Shown: positions 44,163 to 53,409 of the stretch, one piece after another | Layout of the letters: the number at the start of each line of letters is the position of its first letter | Numbering within the stretch: position 1 is the stretch's first letter | NCBI RefSeq assembly: GCF_018785315.1 | Contig: NZ_WQPN01000065.1 | Location: 1-64,000, forward strand | Origin: Clostridium sp. MCC353 | GTDB taxonomy: Bacteria; Bacillota; Clostridia; Lachnospirales; Lachnospiraceae | Length of the DNA stretch: 64,000 nt | Direction: 5' to 3' | Position numbers and translations under genes: made by a program | Notes under the pieces: model-generated | What the model was told of the DNA's origin: nothing | The model's database searches: none | Seen by the model: only the letters and a program-made list of their open reading frames with translations

Positions 44163-46607
44163 CTATATTGCTGAAACATCCGCTTCACAGGTATAGGACC
44201 GTCTCCCCATCACATTTACCTTCTCACCGGTGAGGGTTATTTCTCCGGTATACGCGATCTGGTGGGCGCTGGTTCCGATCATGATATCCATCACCGTAGG
44301 CTCCACCACAAATTCCATCTCTTCATTGTAATACCCTAACTGGCTGGTTTTCAGCCTGAAAGTAACCCTCTTCTTCTCTCCCGGTTCCAGGCTCACCTTC
44401 TTAAAACCGGCAAGCTGTTTCACCGGACGCACCACATGGGCTTTCTTGGTGTGGTAATAAAGCTGCACCACTTCATCCCCCTGGCGCTCTCCCGTATTGG
44501 CCACAGCACAGGAAACCACAATGGTTCCGTCCGTCGCCATTTCCCTGGATTCCACCGCAAATTCGGACAGGGCAAATGTGGTGTAGCTCAGTCCGTGTCC
44601 AAAACAGAATAAAGGCTGGCTGGGCTGATCCACATAACCGCCTGTGAAGATCAGGCTGCCCATGGGATCCGTATTGGACGCATACCCGCTTCCCATCCGG
44701 TGGTTATAAGTAACCGGCGTCTGGCCTACGCTTCTCGGCACAGTTGTGGTCAGCTTTCCGCTGAAATTGTTGGTTCCGTCCAACGCGTCCGCCATAACTT
44801 CTGCCGCATACTGTCCCGGCATCCACGCCTGGATCATGGCTGCCGTGTGTTCACAAGCCCATGGAAGGGCGAAAATTCCCGGGCCGTATAGAATGAGCAC
44901 AACCGGCTTTCCCACGGCGCAGACCGCTTCCAGAAGCTGCTGCTGCACTCCCGGAAGTTCCAGGCTGCACCGGTCCTTTCCCTCTCCACCCGTAACATTC
45001 ACCCAGCCGCAGTTTCCTCCGCAGGCCATGATCACCACATCGCTGTCCTCAGCCGCCTTCACGGCCTCAGGAATACCGGAAATGTCATTATCGTTGATCT
45101 CACAGCCTTTGGCATAGGAAACAAAAAACCGGTCCGATAACTCTTCTTTCAGCGTCCTTGCGCCCATGGATCGGAGCACTCCGTTCATATCCCCGATGGA
45201 TTCCTTTTCTTCTTTTGTCAGGCCTTTGGTGAATGCCGCAAAGGGGTTGTCCTGGGACTTTTTACTGCTGCCCTGGGCCTCATCCGCCATGCCGCCGATG
45301 GAAACCTCATCTCCTTCGCTTCCGGCCGTCAGCATTTCCACATAGGCCGGGTAGGTGTATCCGCTGACCGGGTACCTGAGGCTGTCGCTGTGGGGCCCCA
45401 CTACGGCCAGTTTGGTCCCCGGTTTCAGAGGCAGTACGCCTTCATTTTTAAGAAGAACCAGGGATTTTGCGGCAATGTCCCGGGACAGGGCGCTTTTTTC
45501 CTCATTTGTCAAAGATGCCTTTACCTGATCCAGAACGATATAAGGATTCTCAAACAGCCCATATTCAAATTTCACTTTCAAAACACGCCTCACCGACTGG
45601 TCCAGTATGGCTTCATCCAGTTTTCCCGCTCTCACATAATCCGGCAGCTTTCTGAAAGCATTGCCCACCGGTATCTCCGTATCGGTTCCGGCTTTCTTCG
45701 CCAGCAGTCCGGCCTCTTCATATGTTTCAGCAGTTTTGAAATCCTTGTAAGTTTTTAAAATGCCGGCCCCGTCAGATGTCAAAATACCTTCAAATTTCAT
45801 GGTATCCCGAAGCAGGCCGTGGGCAATTTTTCTGTTTGCCACCACGCACATCCCGTCGATTTCCCCGTAGTTGGCCATAACCGAACTGACATCCGCTTCC
45901 CGCATGGCCGCTTCAAACGGAGTCGCAAACACTTCGTAGAGCTCCCGGTCCGGAATCCGGCAGACCGCCGTATTGAGCCCGCCCTGGGAATCGGAATATC
46001 CCAGAAAATGCTTGGCGACACAGGCCACCCCGTTTTTCTTATCTTTCTGCATCCCCTTAATATAGTGAATTCCCATCTGGCTGGTCAGGTAAGGGTCCTC
46101 TCCGTAGGTTTCATACACCCGGCCCCATCTGTGGTCACGGACGATATCGATGACCGGACTCATGGCAGAATTGATCCCCACCGCCCTGGATTCTTCGGAA
46201 ATAATGCTGCTCATGGCCTCCGCCAGCTCCGGTTCCCAGGTGCAGGAAAGGTTGATCTGTGCCGGAAACATGGTTCCGCCCATAGCCGGATACCCGCAGA
46301 GGTTCTCCGTCTGAAGGGCCACCGGAATCCCCAGCCTGGTCTCTTCCACAAAATACTTCTGCAGCGTATTGGAAAGCAGGGCGATCTTCATCGGATCCGC
46401 CAGACCCATAGTGGAGTACTGGGTGATGCGCCCATGTCCATAGGGGAATTTCTTCTTCAACAGTTCCACAGAAGGCATTCCGTCCTGCACCAGTTCCATG
46501 GGCAGGTCGCCGCAGAGCTGGGCCGCCTTTTCTTCCAGAGTCATTCTGCCAAGCAGGTCTTCCACCCGTTCCATCACCGGTTTTGTACTGTCTTTATAGA
46601 TTTCCAT
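44163..46607 (-). CDS. GH3 beta-glucosidase-type glycoside hydrolase
   Basis: An 814-residue, three-domain GH3 enzyme: the N-terminal barrel (MTLEEKAAQL, KHFLGYSDSQGGLN, nucleophile Asp in LTSDGAG near residue 278), a C-terminal alpha/beta sandwich (VAVVGPHSD-like LAVVGPHSDSL, VIMACGGN) and a final Fn3-like domain (ETGERQGDEVVQLYYH-like). It would remove beta-linked glucose, xylose or similar residues. No signal peptide is seen, so it acts inside the cell. The start at 46607 (AGGAGA upstream) lies 11 bases after the sulfatase stop. It is the last gene of the pgi-sulfatase-GH3 operon. Confidence 0.92.
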   Translation of the reverse strand: MEIYKDSTKPVMERVEDLLGRMTLEEKAAQLCGDLPMELVQDGMPSVELLKKKFPYGHGRITQYSTMGLADPMKIALLSNTLQKYFVEETRLGIPVALQTENLCGYPAMGGTMFPAQINLSCTWEPELAEAMSSIISEESRAVGINSAMSPVIDIVRDHRWGRVYETYGEDPYLTSQMGIHYIKGMQKDKKNGVACVAKHFLGYSDSQGGLNTAVCRIPDRELYEVFATPFEAAMREADVSSVMANYGEIDGMCVVANRKIAHGLLRDTMKFEGILTSDGAGILKTYKDFKTAETYEEAGLLAKKAGTDTEIPVGNAFRKLPDYVRAGKLDEAILDQSVRRVLKVKFEYGLFENPYIVLDQVKASLTNEEKSALSRDIAAKSLVLLKNEGVLPLKPGTKLAVVGPHSDSLRYPVSGYTYPAYVEMLTAGSEGDEVSIGGMADEAQGSSKKSQDNPFAAFTKGLTKEEKESIGDMNGVLRSMGARTLKEELSDRFFVSYAKGCEINDNDISGIPEAVKAAEDSDVVIMACGGNCGWVNVTGGEGKDRCSLELPGVQQQLLEAVCAVGKPVVLILYGPGIFALPWACEHTAAMIQAWMPGQYAAEVMADALDGTNNFSGKLTTTVPRSVGQTPVTYNHRMGSGYASNTDPMGSLIFTGGYVDQPSQPLFCFGHGLSYTTFALSEFAVESREMATDGTIVVSCAVANTGERQGDEVVQLYYHTKKAHVVRPVKQLAGFKKVSLEPGEKKRVTFRLKTSQLGYYNEEMEFVVEPTVMDIMIGTSAHQIAYTGEITLTGEKVNVMGRRSYTCEADVSAI

Positions 46608-46618
46608 AATCTTTCTCC

Positions 46619-48247
46619 TCATCTCTTTTCTTCCTCTTTTTCCGCTTCATCGCGCAGTTTCGCAAGGTACATATACAGCATCCCCTGCTTCATGCCGCCG
46701 CGGATTTTCTCCTTGACATCCGCCTCGTACCCCGGAGGGCATATATTCTTGACCTTGGCCCACATCATTTCATCCGTAAAACGTTTGTCATAGGTATAGG
46801 GCACCACGTCGGCCGTCCGCTGCATCCAGCGCATAAATTCGATTCGCAGAGCTGCGATTTCAGCACTATATGCAGGATTATCAATCTGGTTAACGTTCTC
46901 ACCGGGATCATTTTTCAAATCGTAAAACTCATCCTCTCCCGTAATCCGGCTCACATATTTATAATCCCGGCTTCTGATCATCGAAGCTTTGGCATGGGCT
47001 TCATGATCGGTCTGAGCCATCATCTTGGGCCAGTAAACGAAATTGACAGCCGGGCCGTCCGGGCCTGCGGAGTGGTATTCGTCACAATGTTTTTCCTCAG
47101 GAAGGCGGCCTCCTTCACAGAACACATAATCCCTGTTTTTTTCTGCCCGGTTCCCGACCACCCCTTTTAAACTCTTACCAAAATGCGTCCGTTTCGGCGT
47201 CACCCCGGCATAATCCACAGCCGTCGCATAGAAATCCACCAGTTCCGCCATGGAATCGGTTATCCCCGGGTCCAGGCCCTCCCCTTTTGGCGGCTTGATC
47301 AGAAGAGGAACTCTGGTTAAACAGTCTTCAAAACTGGACTGGGCCTTTTCCGTGATGCCGTAATCTCCGTCAAAATCGCCGTGGTCGCTGAAAAAGAAAA
47401 TGGCGCAGTCATCATAAATCCCCGCTTCTTTCAGGCCCTGGCAGAGGCGTTTAAACTGATCGTCGATTTTGGCGCACATTCCCAGATAGACCGCCCGCAG
47501 CTCATCCCAGTCCTCTTCTGTATAATCATCCATTTTCTGGTAATTTCTCAGCAGGGACAGCATCTTTGATTTGTCCTTACAATCCTCAGGCCGTATTCTG
47601 GCAGGCAGTTTTTTTCTGTCGATCATGGAGTAATAAGGCTCCTCCACCCCATAGGGCACATGGGGGAATAACAGCCCCAGAAACAGGCACAGCGGCTGGT
47701 CATTTTCATAATTTTTCACAAAGTCCACGGCAGCGTCTACCGCCTCGTCATCCGCGTTATAGTTATTTCCGTTCTCATCCAGGCCAAGTTTTCCTTCAAA
47801 ATGGGAATATTTATACTTCTCTTCCTTATTTAAAACCCCTTGATCCGTTGTCCCCGGGGCTTTGGGAACGTCTCCCCCATAAAAAACCGTATCCGCATTG
47901 GCCTCATTCCAGCCCTCAATCTGACCGGCAAACAGATCATTTCTGGCGTTCATCCAGACATAATAGCCCCCGTCCTTTAACTCCGAAAACAGATTTTCTT
48001 CTCCCGGATGGAGCAGATAACTCATAGTACGGTGCCCATGGACATGGGGATACAGTCCAGTGAAAAAGCTGCACCGGCTGGGAACACAGACCGGGTTCTG
48101 GCAGAACGCACGGCTGAAGGATACCGCCTCCTTCTCTGCAAATTCATCGAGAAACGGCGTATGGGCCGCGGGATTTCCCATGTGCCCCATGGTGTCCCAG
48201 CGCATTTCGTCCGGGTTAAATATAATAATATGAGGTTTTTTTGCCAT
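46619..48247 (-). CDS. Sulfatase (Cys-type, alkaline phosphatase superfamily)
   Basis: A 542-residue type I sulfatase with the motif C54-V-P-S-R58 and CSFFTGLYPHVHGHR, the canonical activation site. FNPDEMRWDTMGH supplies N-terminal metal ligands, and FFSDHGDFDGDYGI the second set. Size and C-terminus (EDEFYDLKNDPGENVNQ) fit glycosaminoglycan- or glycan-type sulfatases. It has no signal peptide. The ATG at 48247 follows AAGGAG. It lies 38 bases after pgi. Confidence 0.94.
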   Translation of the reverse strand: MAKKPHIIIFNPDEMRWDTMGHMGNPAAHTPFLDEFAEKEAVSFSRAFCQNPVCVPSRCSFFTGLYPHVHGHRTMSYLLHPGEENLFSELKDGGYYVWMNARNDLFAGQIEGWNEANADTVFYGGDVPKAPGTTDQGVLNKEEKYKYSHFEGKLGLDENGNNYNADDEAVDAAVDFVKNYENDQPLCLFLGLLFPHVPYGVEEPYYSMIDRKKLPARIRPEDCKDKSKMLSLLRNYQKMDDYTEEDWDELRAVYLGMCAKIDDQFKRLCQGLKEAGIYDDCAIFFFSDHGDFDGDYGITEKAQSSFEDCLTRVPLLIKPPKGEGLDPGITDSMAELVDFYATAVDYAGVTPKRTHFGKSLKGVVGNRAEKNRDYVFCEGGRLPEEKHCDEYHSAGPDGPAVNFVYWPKMMAQTDHEAHAKASMIRSRDYKYVSRITGEDEFYDLKNDPGENVNQIDNPAYSAEIAALRIEFMRWMQRTADVVPYTYDKRFTDEMMWAKVKNICPPGYEADVKEKIRGGMKQGMLYMYLAKLRDEAEKEEEKR

Positions 48248-48285
48248 CTGAATCTCCTTATCTCCAAACATCCAATATTTATTGG

Positions 48286-49551
48286 TTACTTCTGTGGTTT
48301 TCCAAGCGCCTGAAACATGCTGCGCTTATATGCCTCTACTCCCTCCTGGTCAAAGGGGTTCACTCCCGTCAGAATGCCGGAACAGGCACAGGCCATCATA
48401 AACGTATAGAATAACCCGCCAAAGGTCTCTTCCGAAATCTCTTTTACCTTCATGCCAACGCAGGGCACACCTCCGTCTGCATGGGCTTCCATAGTGGCTT
48501 TTTCAGCGATCTTATTTATGGTATCAAAATCCATGTTGTCCAGATAATCAAACCGGTCGCCGAATTCAGGGTCCGGCAGGATTACGGCCGACGCTTTGGG
48601 GTCTTCTGCGGAAAGAAATGTCTCAATCAGGTTTCTGCGTCCGTCCTGCACATACTGGCCGATGGAGTGCAGATCTTCCGAATAGACGGCCATTGACGGG
48701 TAAATTCCTTTTTTATCCTTTCCTTCGCTCTCACCAAACAACTGCCACCACCATTTTTCGAAATAATAGAACTGGGGTTCAAATGATACCAGCATCTCAA
48801 TGTCATATCCCTTCTTATATAAAAGGCTCCTTGCTGCCGCATAGCGGACGGACGGGCTTTCCTCCGGCCTTTCCCGGCACAGCGTTACAGCGTCCTCAGC
48901 TCCCCGCAGATAGGCGTCCACATCAAGGCCGGACACCAGAAGCGGGAACAATGCCACCGGTGTGAATGCGGAATACCGCCCTCCCACCGCTTCCGGAAAC
49001 GGCAAAAACAGATATCCGTTTTCCTTTGCAATCTCATCAAGCCGGGAACCGGCAGTTCCGGTCAGGATGATTCTTTCTGCCATCTCTTCTTTCGTATACC
49101 GTTCTCTCATCCACTGCCTCAGAATCCTGAAATGGCTGCCCGGTCCCAGAGTTTCAAAATTCTTTGCAATCACATTGATATAGACGCTCTTTCCTTCCAG
49201 CTTCTTCAGCATTTGGCTGATATAATGGGGAGAAAGCGTATTTCCCAGATAGACAATCTCAGGCCCTTTCCGGTCCGGAAATGCTTCGATAACCGCCCGG
49301 GCCGCCTGATTGGAGCCGCCCACCCCGACGATCACAAAGATATCCGCATCCATCCTGACCTTTTTTGCTTTCTGCTCCATGATATCCAGCATGACGGCGG
49401 ATTCCTCTAAGGTCCTCCACCCCAGCACTCTATCTTTGTCCTCTTTTTCAAATATACTTTTACATATGTTAACCGCGGCTTTCTGCTGTTCCTCCAATTC
49501 AGAGGGATTCAGGCAGGATGCGGCATAGTCCAGATTCAATTGAACTTCCAT
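48286..49551 (-). CDS. Glucose-6-phosphate isomerase family protein (divergent)
   Basis: A 421-residue SIS-fold phosphoglucose isomerase. Typical signatures are altered: VGVGGSNQAARAV replaces the common GIGGSYLGA, while FPEAVGGRYSAFTPVALFPLLVSGLD keeps the family pattern. The putative general base region (ESEGKDKKGIYPSMAVYSEDLHSIGQYVQDG) has the conserved Glu/His block. It would interconvert an aldose-6-phosphate and a ketose-6-phosphate. As the first gene of an operon with a sulfatase and a GH3, it may be a specialised isomerase rather than the housekeeping one. AAAGGAAGGA precedes the ATG. Confidence 0.85.
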   Translation of the reverse strand: MEVQLNLDYAASCLNPSELEEQQKAAVNICKSIFEKEDKDRVLGWRTLEESAVMLDIMEQKAKKVRMDADIFVIVGVGGSNQAARAVIEAFPDRKGPEIVYLGNTLSPHYISQMLKKLEGKSVYINVIAKNFETLGPGSHFRILRQWMRERYTKEEMAERIILTGTAGSRLDEIAKENGYLFLPFPEAVGGRYSAFTPVALFPLLVSGLDVDAYLRGAEDAVTLCRERPEESPSVRYAAARSLLYKKGYDIEMLVSFEPQFYYFEKWWWQLFGESEGKDKKGIYPSMAVYSEDLHSIGQYVQDGRRNLIETFLSAEDPKASAVILPDPEFGDRFDYLDNMDFDTINKIAEKATMEAHADGGVPCVGMKVKEISEETFGGLFYTFMMACACSGILTGVNPFDQEGVEAYKRSMFQALGKPQK

Positions 49552-49573
49552 TTGTTCCTTCCTTTCTGCTGTA

Positions 49574-49620
49574 TTGACTTTGTATTTTTCATTTGCTATA
49601 ATTAATTTATTAAATTAATT
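49574..49620 (+). promoter_or_regulatory. ROK gene promoter with perfect palindromic operator
   Basis: TTGACT (49574-49579) and TATAAT (49597-49602) are 17 bases apart on the plus strand. From 49600 to 49620 the arms AATTAATTTA and TAAATTAATT form a perfect palindrome around a central T, overlapping the -10 and start site. It lies between divergent pgi and ROK genes, so one bound repressor could silence both. This is the best copy of the motif found at four promoters. Confidence 0.8.
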
Positions 49621-49670
49621 TAAAATATATAGAATGCATAAAATACATGAAATATAGGGGGGTGTTTTTT

Positions 49671-50900
49671 ATGGAAAATATACCTGGCAATAATCTTCCC
49701 AGGGTTAAAGTGGCGAACCAGGCGGCAATCCGAAGGATGATTTATGAATACGGCCCCATCACCAGGGCTGGAATCGCAGAAAAACTTTCCCTCACTCTTC
49801 CCACCATCACCACCAATATCAGCAGCATGATTGCGTCCGGGCTGCTGGAAGAGCTGCCAGCCAAAGAAGGTTCCTCCCTGAGCCTGGGGCGCAGGGCCAA
49901 TGCGGTCAATATCGTCAGCAACGCCGGGTATTTCATCGGCGTCGAATTCCGCAGGCTCTTCCGCCATCTCTGCATTACCAATTACCGTGGCGAGGTGATC
50001 TACTCTGAGGTTGATAATACGGATTATACCGATTATAATGAATGCATGGACCACACCTGCCGGATGATACATAAGGTCCTGCATTCAGACCTGGTACCTG
50101 AGGAAAAATTGTGCGGAATCGGCATTTGTCTGCCCGGTATCATCGATCCGGTCAGCGGCACCCTTGGCGCCCACCGCCAGAACAACTGGTATAATAAGGA
50201 CATCCTCAGCGATGTGAAGCGGCTGACCGGTTTTAAAGGCCCAATCAGCGTGGAAAACAATACCCTGGCCCGGGCCTATGGCGCACAGTTATTCCGGAAA
50301 GACCTTCTCCGGGATATTCCGTCATTTACCTATATGTACATTTTCAGCGGTATCGCCTGTCCGCTGATCCTCAATAACTCCACGATGCTGAGCAATCCCG
50401 TGGGCCCCGGCGAGGTGGGCTACATGATCATCGATCCCAGCAAACCCAGAAATGAATTGGGAAGCATGGGAACCTTACACAGCCTGGCCGGCGAGCGCAG
50501 CATCGCAGACCAATGTTTTGAGGCCCTGAAAGAGGGAAATGCCCCGGTTCTTGAAACCATCTGCGGCGGAATTGTCCGCCCCACATTTCCCCAGATTGTG
50601 CAGGCCCAGAAAGACGGAGATCCCTTCTGCGACGAACTTCTTCTCAGCGCCGCCTATTATCTGGGAATCGCGGTTGCGAACGTGGACAATCTGATCCGGC
50701 CCCACTCCATGCTGATCGAAGGAAGGATCTTCTCAAATCCTAAAAACAAGGAACATTTCCTCAATACGATACGGGAAAACCAGTTCCGTTTATCCGATAC
50801 GAAAACTCAGCTCATATTCATCGATTACGATGATTTCAGCGGCGCGAAAGGGGCTGCCGCCGTAGCCATCCGCGCAAACCTGGAACAATATATCAAGTAA
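49671..50900 (+). CDS. ROK-family transcriptional regulator lacking the zinc motif
   Basis: A 409-residue regulator: winged helix at residues 10-65 (AAIRRMIYEYGPITRAGIAEKL, PTITTNISSMI) and a ROK sugar-kinase-like domain (GIGICLPGIIDPVSGTLGA; ENNTLARAYG). The zinc-binding segment GH..C.CG..GC of ordinary ROK proteins is replaced by GYMIIDPSKPRNELGSMGTL, with no cysteine or histidine. It therefore probably senses ligand without zinc or has another stabilisation. The ATG at 49671 follows GGGGGG. It is divergent from pgi, with an operator between. Confidence 0.9.
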   Translation: MENIPGNNLPRVKVANQAAIRRMIYEYGPITRAGIAEKLSLTLPTITTNISSMIASGLLEELPAKEGSSLSLGRRANAVNIVSNAGYFIGVEFRRLFRHLCITNYRGEVIYSEVDNTDYTDYNECMDHTCRMIHKVLHSDLVPEEKLCGIGICLPGIIDPVSGTLGAHRQNNWYNKDILSDVKRLTGFKGPISVENNTLARAYGAQLFRKDLLRDIPSFTYMYIFSGIACPLILNNSTMLSNPVGPGEVGYMIIDPSKPRNELGSMGTLHSLAGERSIADQCFEALKEGNAPVLETICGGIVRPTFPQIVQAQKDGDPFCDELLLSAAYYLGIAVANVDNLIRPHSMLIEGRIFSNPKNKEHFLNTIRENQFRLSDTKTQLIFIDYDDFSGAKGAAAVAIRANLEQYIK

Positions 50901-50936
50901 TTCAACACCCATCAATATGTTAAGGAGCCTTTTACC

Positions 50937-51425
50937 ATGGAAAAAAAGTATTTCGTCAATCCCGTAGAATTTACCGCAGCCATGTGCACGGTTATCGTGT
51001 CCGCTGTCATCTCCTGCAGCCTGGTCTATATCAGACGGCCTGTATCAGCCCTGGTATTTTTCCTCATCGCTCTCCTGTTTTTAAAAGTTTCCTTCACCAC
51101 CGGGGCCAAAATTACCATTAACCCCGACAGAATCACCCGTTCCGTCCTTGGAAAAACCACGATCTCCTTTACCTGGGATGAAATCAGTGAAGTGGGCGTG
51201 GCAGGTTCGCGGATCTTCAATAAAGGAAATAAGGAAAAAAGCGGCACCCTCTATATCTACTTTTCAAAAACGCCTATGACCGACGAAGAGCGTTTTCAGA
51301 TGATGTTAAAATGGCCGCCAAAAGATAAAATCTATCTGGAACATGACAAATACCGCATGGACTTCATCCAGACCATGTACGGCAAAAAAGTTCAGAAATA
51401 CAACACAGGCAGCTTAAAGATCTGA
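50937..51425 (+). CDS. Hypothetical two-transmembrane protein with a PH-like domain
   Basis: A 162-residue protein I do not recognise with certainty. Residues 8-55 form two hydrophobic segments (EFTAAMCTVIVSAVISCSL and SALVFFLIALLFLKVSF). The rest resembles bacterial PH-like domains: strands ITINPDRITRSVLGKTTISF, then WDEISEVGVAG. AAGGAG precedes the ATG. It lies 36 bases after the ROK gene on the same strand and is probably co-transcribed. A terminator follows. Confidence 0.7.
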   Translation: MEKKYFVNPVEFTAAMCTVIVSAVISCSLVYIRRPVSALVFFLIALLFLKVSFTTGAKITINPDRITRSVLGKTTISFTWDEISEVGVAGSRIFNKGNKEKSGTLYIYFSKTPMTDEERFQMMLKWPPKDKIYLEHDKYRMDFIQTMYGKKVQKYNTGSLKI

Positions 51426-51435
51426 TTGATAAAAC

Positions 51436-51461
51436 AGGCCTTCCCCTTACGGGGAGGGCCT
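51436..51461. terminator. Bidirectional terminator between convergent genes
   Basis: AGGCCTTCCCC and GGGGAGGGCCT pair (one G-U) around the loop TTAC. Short T-runs lie on both sides. It separates the plus-strand PH-like gene from the end of the minus-strand Gfo/Idh operon. Confidence 0.85.
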
Positions 51462-52514
51462 TTAAAGTTCCACAGTCCCCCGTGGATCCACAGCCCCCTG
51501 TATTCTGGCGGATTCATAAATCCCCTGTACAATCGCTAAGGTCTTCTTCGCGTCCTCAGGAGCCCATGGCATGGGCCTTCCCTCCATCAGCGCATGATAG
51601 CACTGGCTGATCTGGGTATAATGACAGCTTCCCCAATAGCTTTCCCCTCTGCCGCTTCCATCCGCATCCGGCAGTATTTCTTCCCTCCTGCCGTCTTTCC
51701 AACTGATCTCCATAAGGTCGTGGGTCAGCACGGCGGCGCCGTTTTCACAGCTGATTTCCACCCGGATGGGGCTGTTCGTGGTAAAATAGTTACAGGCGTA
51801 AAAGGAGTACACCGCTCCGTTGTCCAGCCATATGGCCGCGTCGGCTTCGTCTTCCACCTCGATCCCTGTCAGGACCCGTCTCGCCGTATGGCCCATGATC
51901 TTAACCGCTTCTAAACCGGTCATATAGCGCACCAGGTCGATGGAATGAATGGCCTGGTCAATGATCACGCCTCCGCCCTCTGTCTCCCATTTCCCTTTCC
52001 AGTCACATTCATAGTAACTGGGCGGGCGGAACCAGTTCAGCGTGGAAAAAGCTCCTTTCACCGTTCCAAGCTCCCCGCTTTCTATCAGCCTGCGCACCCT
52101 CTGCACGCCATTTATGTAACGGTTCTGGAAAATCACTCCGAGCTGCATCCCCGTCTTTTTCTGTACCGCAATCAGCTCATCCGCCTCCGAAAGGGTGATG
52201 GTAACTGGTTTTTCCGTCAAAACATGGACTCCGCACTCCATAGCTGCCATCCCGTATCTTCCGTGAAGAAAATGAGGCAGCAAAATATGAATCAAATCCG
52301 GCTTCACCCGGTTTAAAATATCCTTAAATTCCAAAATCCCAACGCGGTCCGAGGCAATACACCCCGGGCGGCCCGCAGCCGCGGCCTGAGCCCTGGATAT
52401 CTCCTTATCCATGGCAAGCACCAGCTCCATCTCATCCGCAAGCTTTAGAAACGCCCCTTCATACACGGAGAAAATCCGTCCGCAGCCGATTACGGCAACT
52501 CTCAGCTTTTTCAC
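51462..52514 (-). CDS. Gfo/Idh/MocA family oxidoreductase (first of two)
   Basis: A 350-residue NAD(P)-dependent sugar dehydrogenase. The Rossmann start is RVAVIGCGRIF, the catalytic Lys lies in TEKPV (about residues 100-104) and the family His motif is IIDQAIHSIDL. It could oxidise a sugar hydroxyl, often at C3 in glycoside-processing members. I favour a GTG start at 52514, because AAAGAGGAA lies 8 bases upstream and the preceding gene stops just before it. The ATG at 52535 would overlap that gene by 17 bases and has no clear site. It ends the four-gene operon. Confidence 0.9.
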   Translation of the reverse strand: MKKLRVAVIGCGRIFSVYEGAFLKLADEMELVLAMDKEISRAQAAAAGRPGCIASDRVGILEFKDILNRVKPDLIHILLPHFLHGRYGMAAMECGVHVLTEKPVTITLSEADELIAVQKKTGMQLGVIFQNRYINGVQRVRRLIESGELGTVKGAFSTLNWFRPPSYYECDWKGKWETEGGGVIIDQAIHSIDLVRYMTGLEAVKIMGHTARRVLTGIEVEDEADAAIWLDNGAVYSFYACNYFTTNSPIRVEISCENGAAVLTHDLMEISWKDGRREEILPDADGSGRGESYWGSCHYTQISQCYHALMEGRPMPWAPEDAKKTLAIVQGIYESARIQGAVDPRGTVEL

Positions 52515-52518
52515 CTGT

Positions 52519-53397
52519 CTATTCCTCTTTTCCATAAAGATCCGCCATATCCTGAAGCCCCTTTAAATAATTGACCGCTCCAACATAGCTGTTCTGATCG
52601 AAGTTTCCGATCTCATACTCCACAATGGCCCATGCGTCATCCTTTAATTCCTTTTTCAACTGACGGATCAGTTCAGGATATCCCATCATGCCGGTTCCCA
52701 AATCGATAAAGCTTTTATGTACCTGGTTGAAAGAATAGTCAAGGGGATCTCCCTCAGTCCGGTAATCCCTCAAATGGATGTACTCAAACCTGCCCGGATA
52801 CTTTTTAATCAAATTCAAAGGCTGGAATCCCGAAGCGGCCGCCCATCCGGTATCCAGAGCGAATTTCAAATCCGGGGCGTAATCCGCCAGGGCAAACCAG
52901 ATCAGCCCGTCATCCGCAAATTCCCAACTGTGGTTGTGGTACTGGACCTGTACTCCGTAAGCCTCCTTAATGCCTTTTACGATGTCATTTAAAGTCAGGG
53001 CCATCTGCTTTACCGTTTCCTTATCATGAAGCTCAGGGGCCGGCGCGCCGCTGCGGATCGGCAGATCCCTGATCTCCTCCATGGGCACCATGCCGGTGGC
53101 AATGATATTTTTATTCTTTAAAGGAGCCACAAACTCCGCCACCGCCTCCAGGGCCTCCCTGGCGGCCTGGGGATTTTCCAAAAGATCCATTAACCGGAAA
53201 TTGTTGCAGTGCATTCCCGCCAGCTCCATGTGGTTGTCCGCAAGGATCTTTTCCAGTTCTCCCCTGCGCTCCAAACCAAAAAACCTCTGGCCCAGCTCAC
53301 AGCCTTCTGCCCCGGTTCCGGCCAGCGTCCCAATCACTTTCTGCGGATCATCACCCAGTTCAGCCCCATATAAAACACAATGCGCTCCAAATCTCAT
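52519..53397 (-). CDS. Sugar phosphate isomerase/epimerase, AP endonuclease 2-like TIM barrel (first of two)
   Basis: A 292-residue xylose isomerase-like TIM barrel. Likely metal ligands and catalytic residues appear in GMHCNNFRL, VQYHNHSWEF, FALDTGWAA, EYIHLRDY and AIVEYEIGN. Such proteins isomerise or epimerise sugars, or perform elimination on 3-keto-glycosides when paired with Gfo/Idh dehydrogenases. AGGAGGAAA precedes the ATG. It lies 12 bases after one Gfo/Idh gene and 4 bases before the other. Confidence 0.88.
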   Translation of the reverse strand: MRFGAHCVLYGAELGDDPQKVIGTLAGTGAEGCELGQRFFGLERRGELEKILADNHMELAGMHCNNFRLMDLLENPQAAREALEAVAEFVAPLKNKNIIATGMVPMEEIRDLPIRSGAPAPELHDKETVKQMALTLNDIVKGIKEAYGVQVQYHNHSWEFADDGLIWFALADYAPDLKFALDTGWAAASGFQPLNLIKKYPGRFEYIHLRDYRTEGDPLDYSFNQVHKSFIDLGTGMMGYPELIRQLKKELKDDAWAIVEYEIGNFDQNSYVGAVNYLKGLQDMADLYGKEE

Positions 53398-53409
53398 ATC
53401 TCTTTCCTC

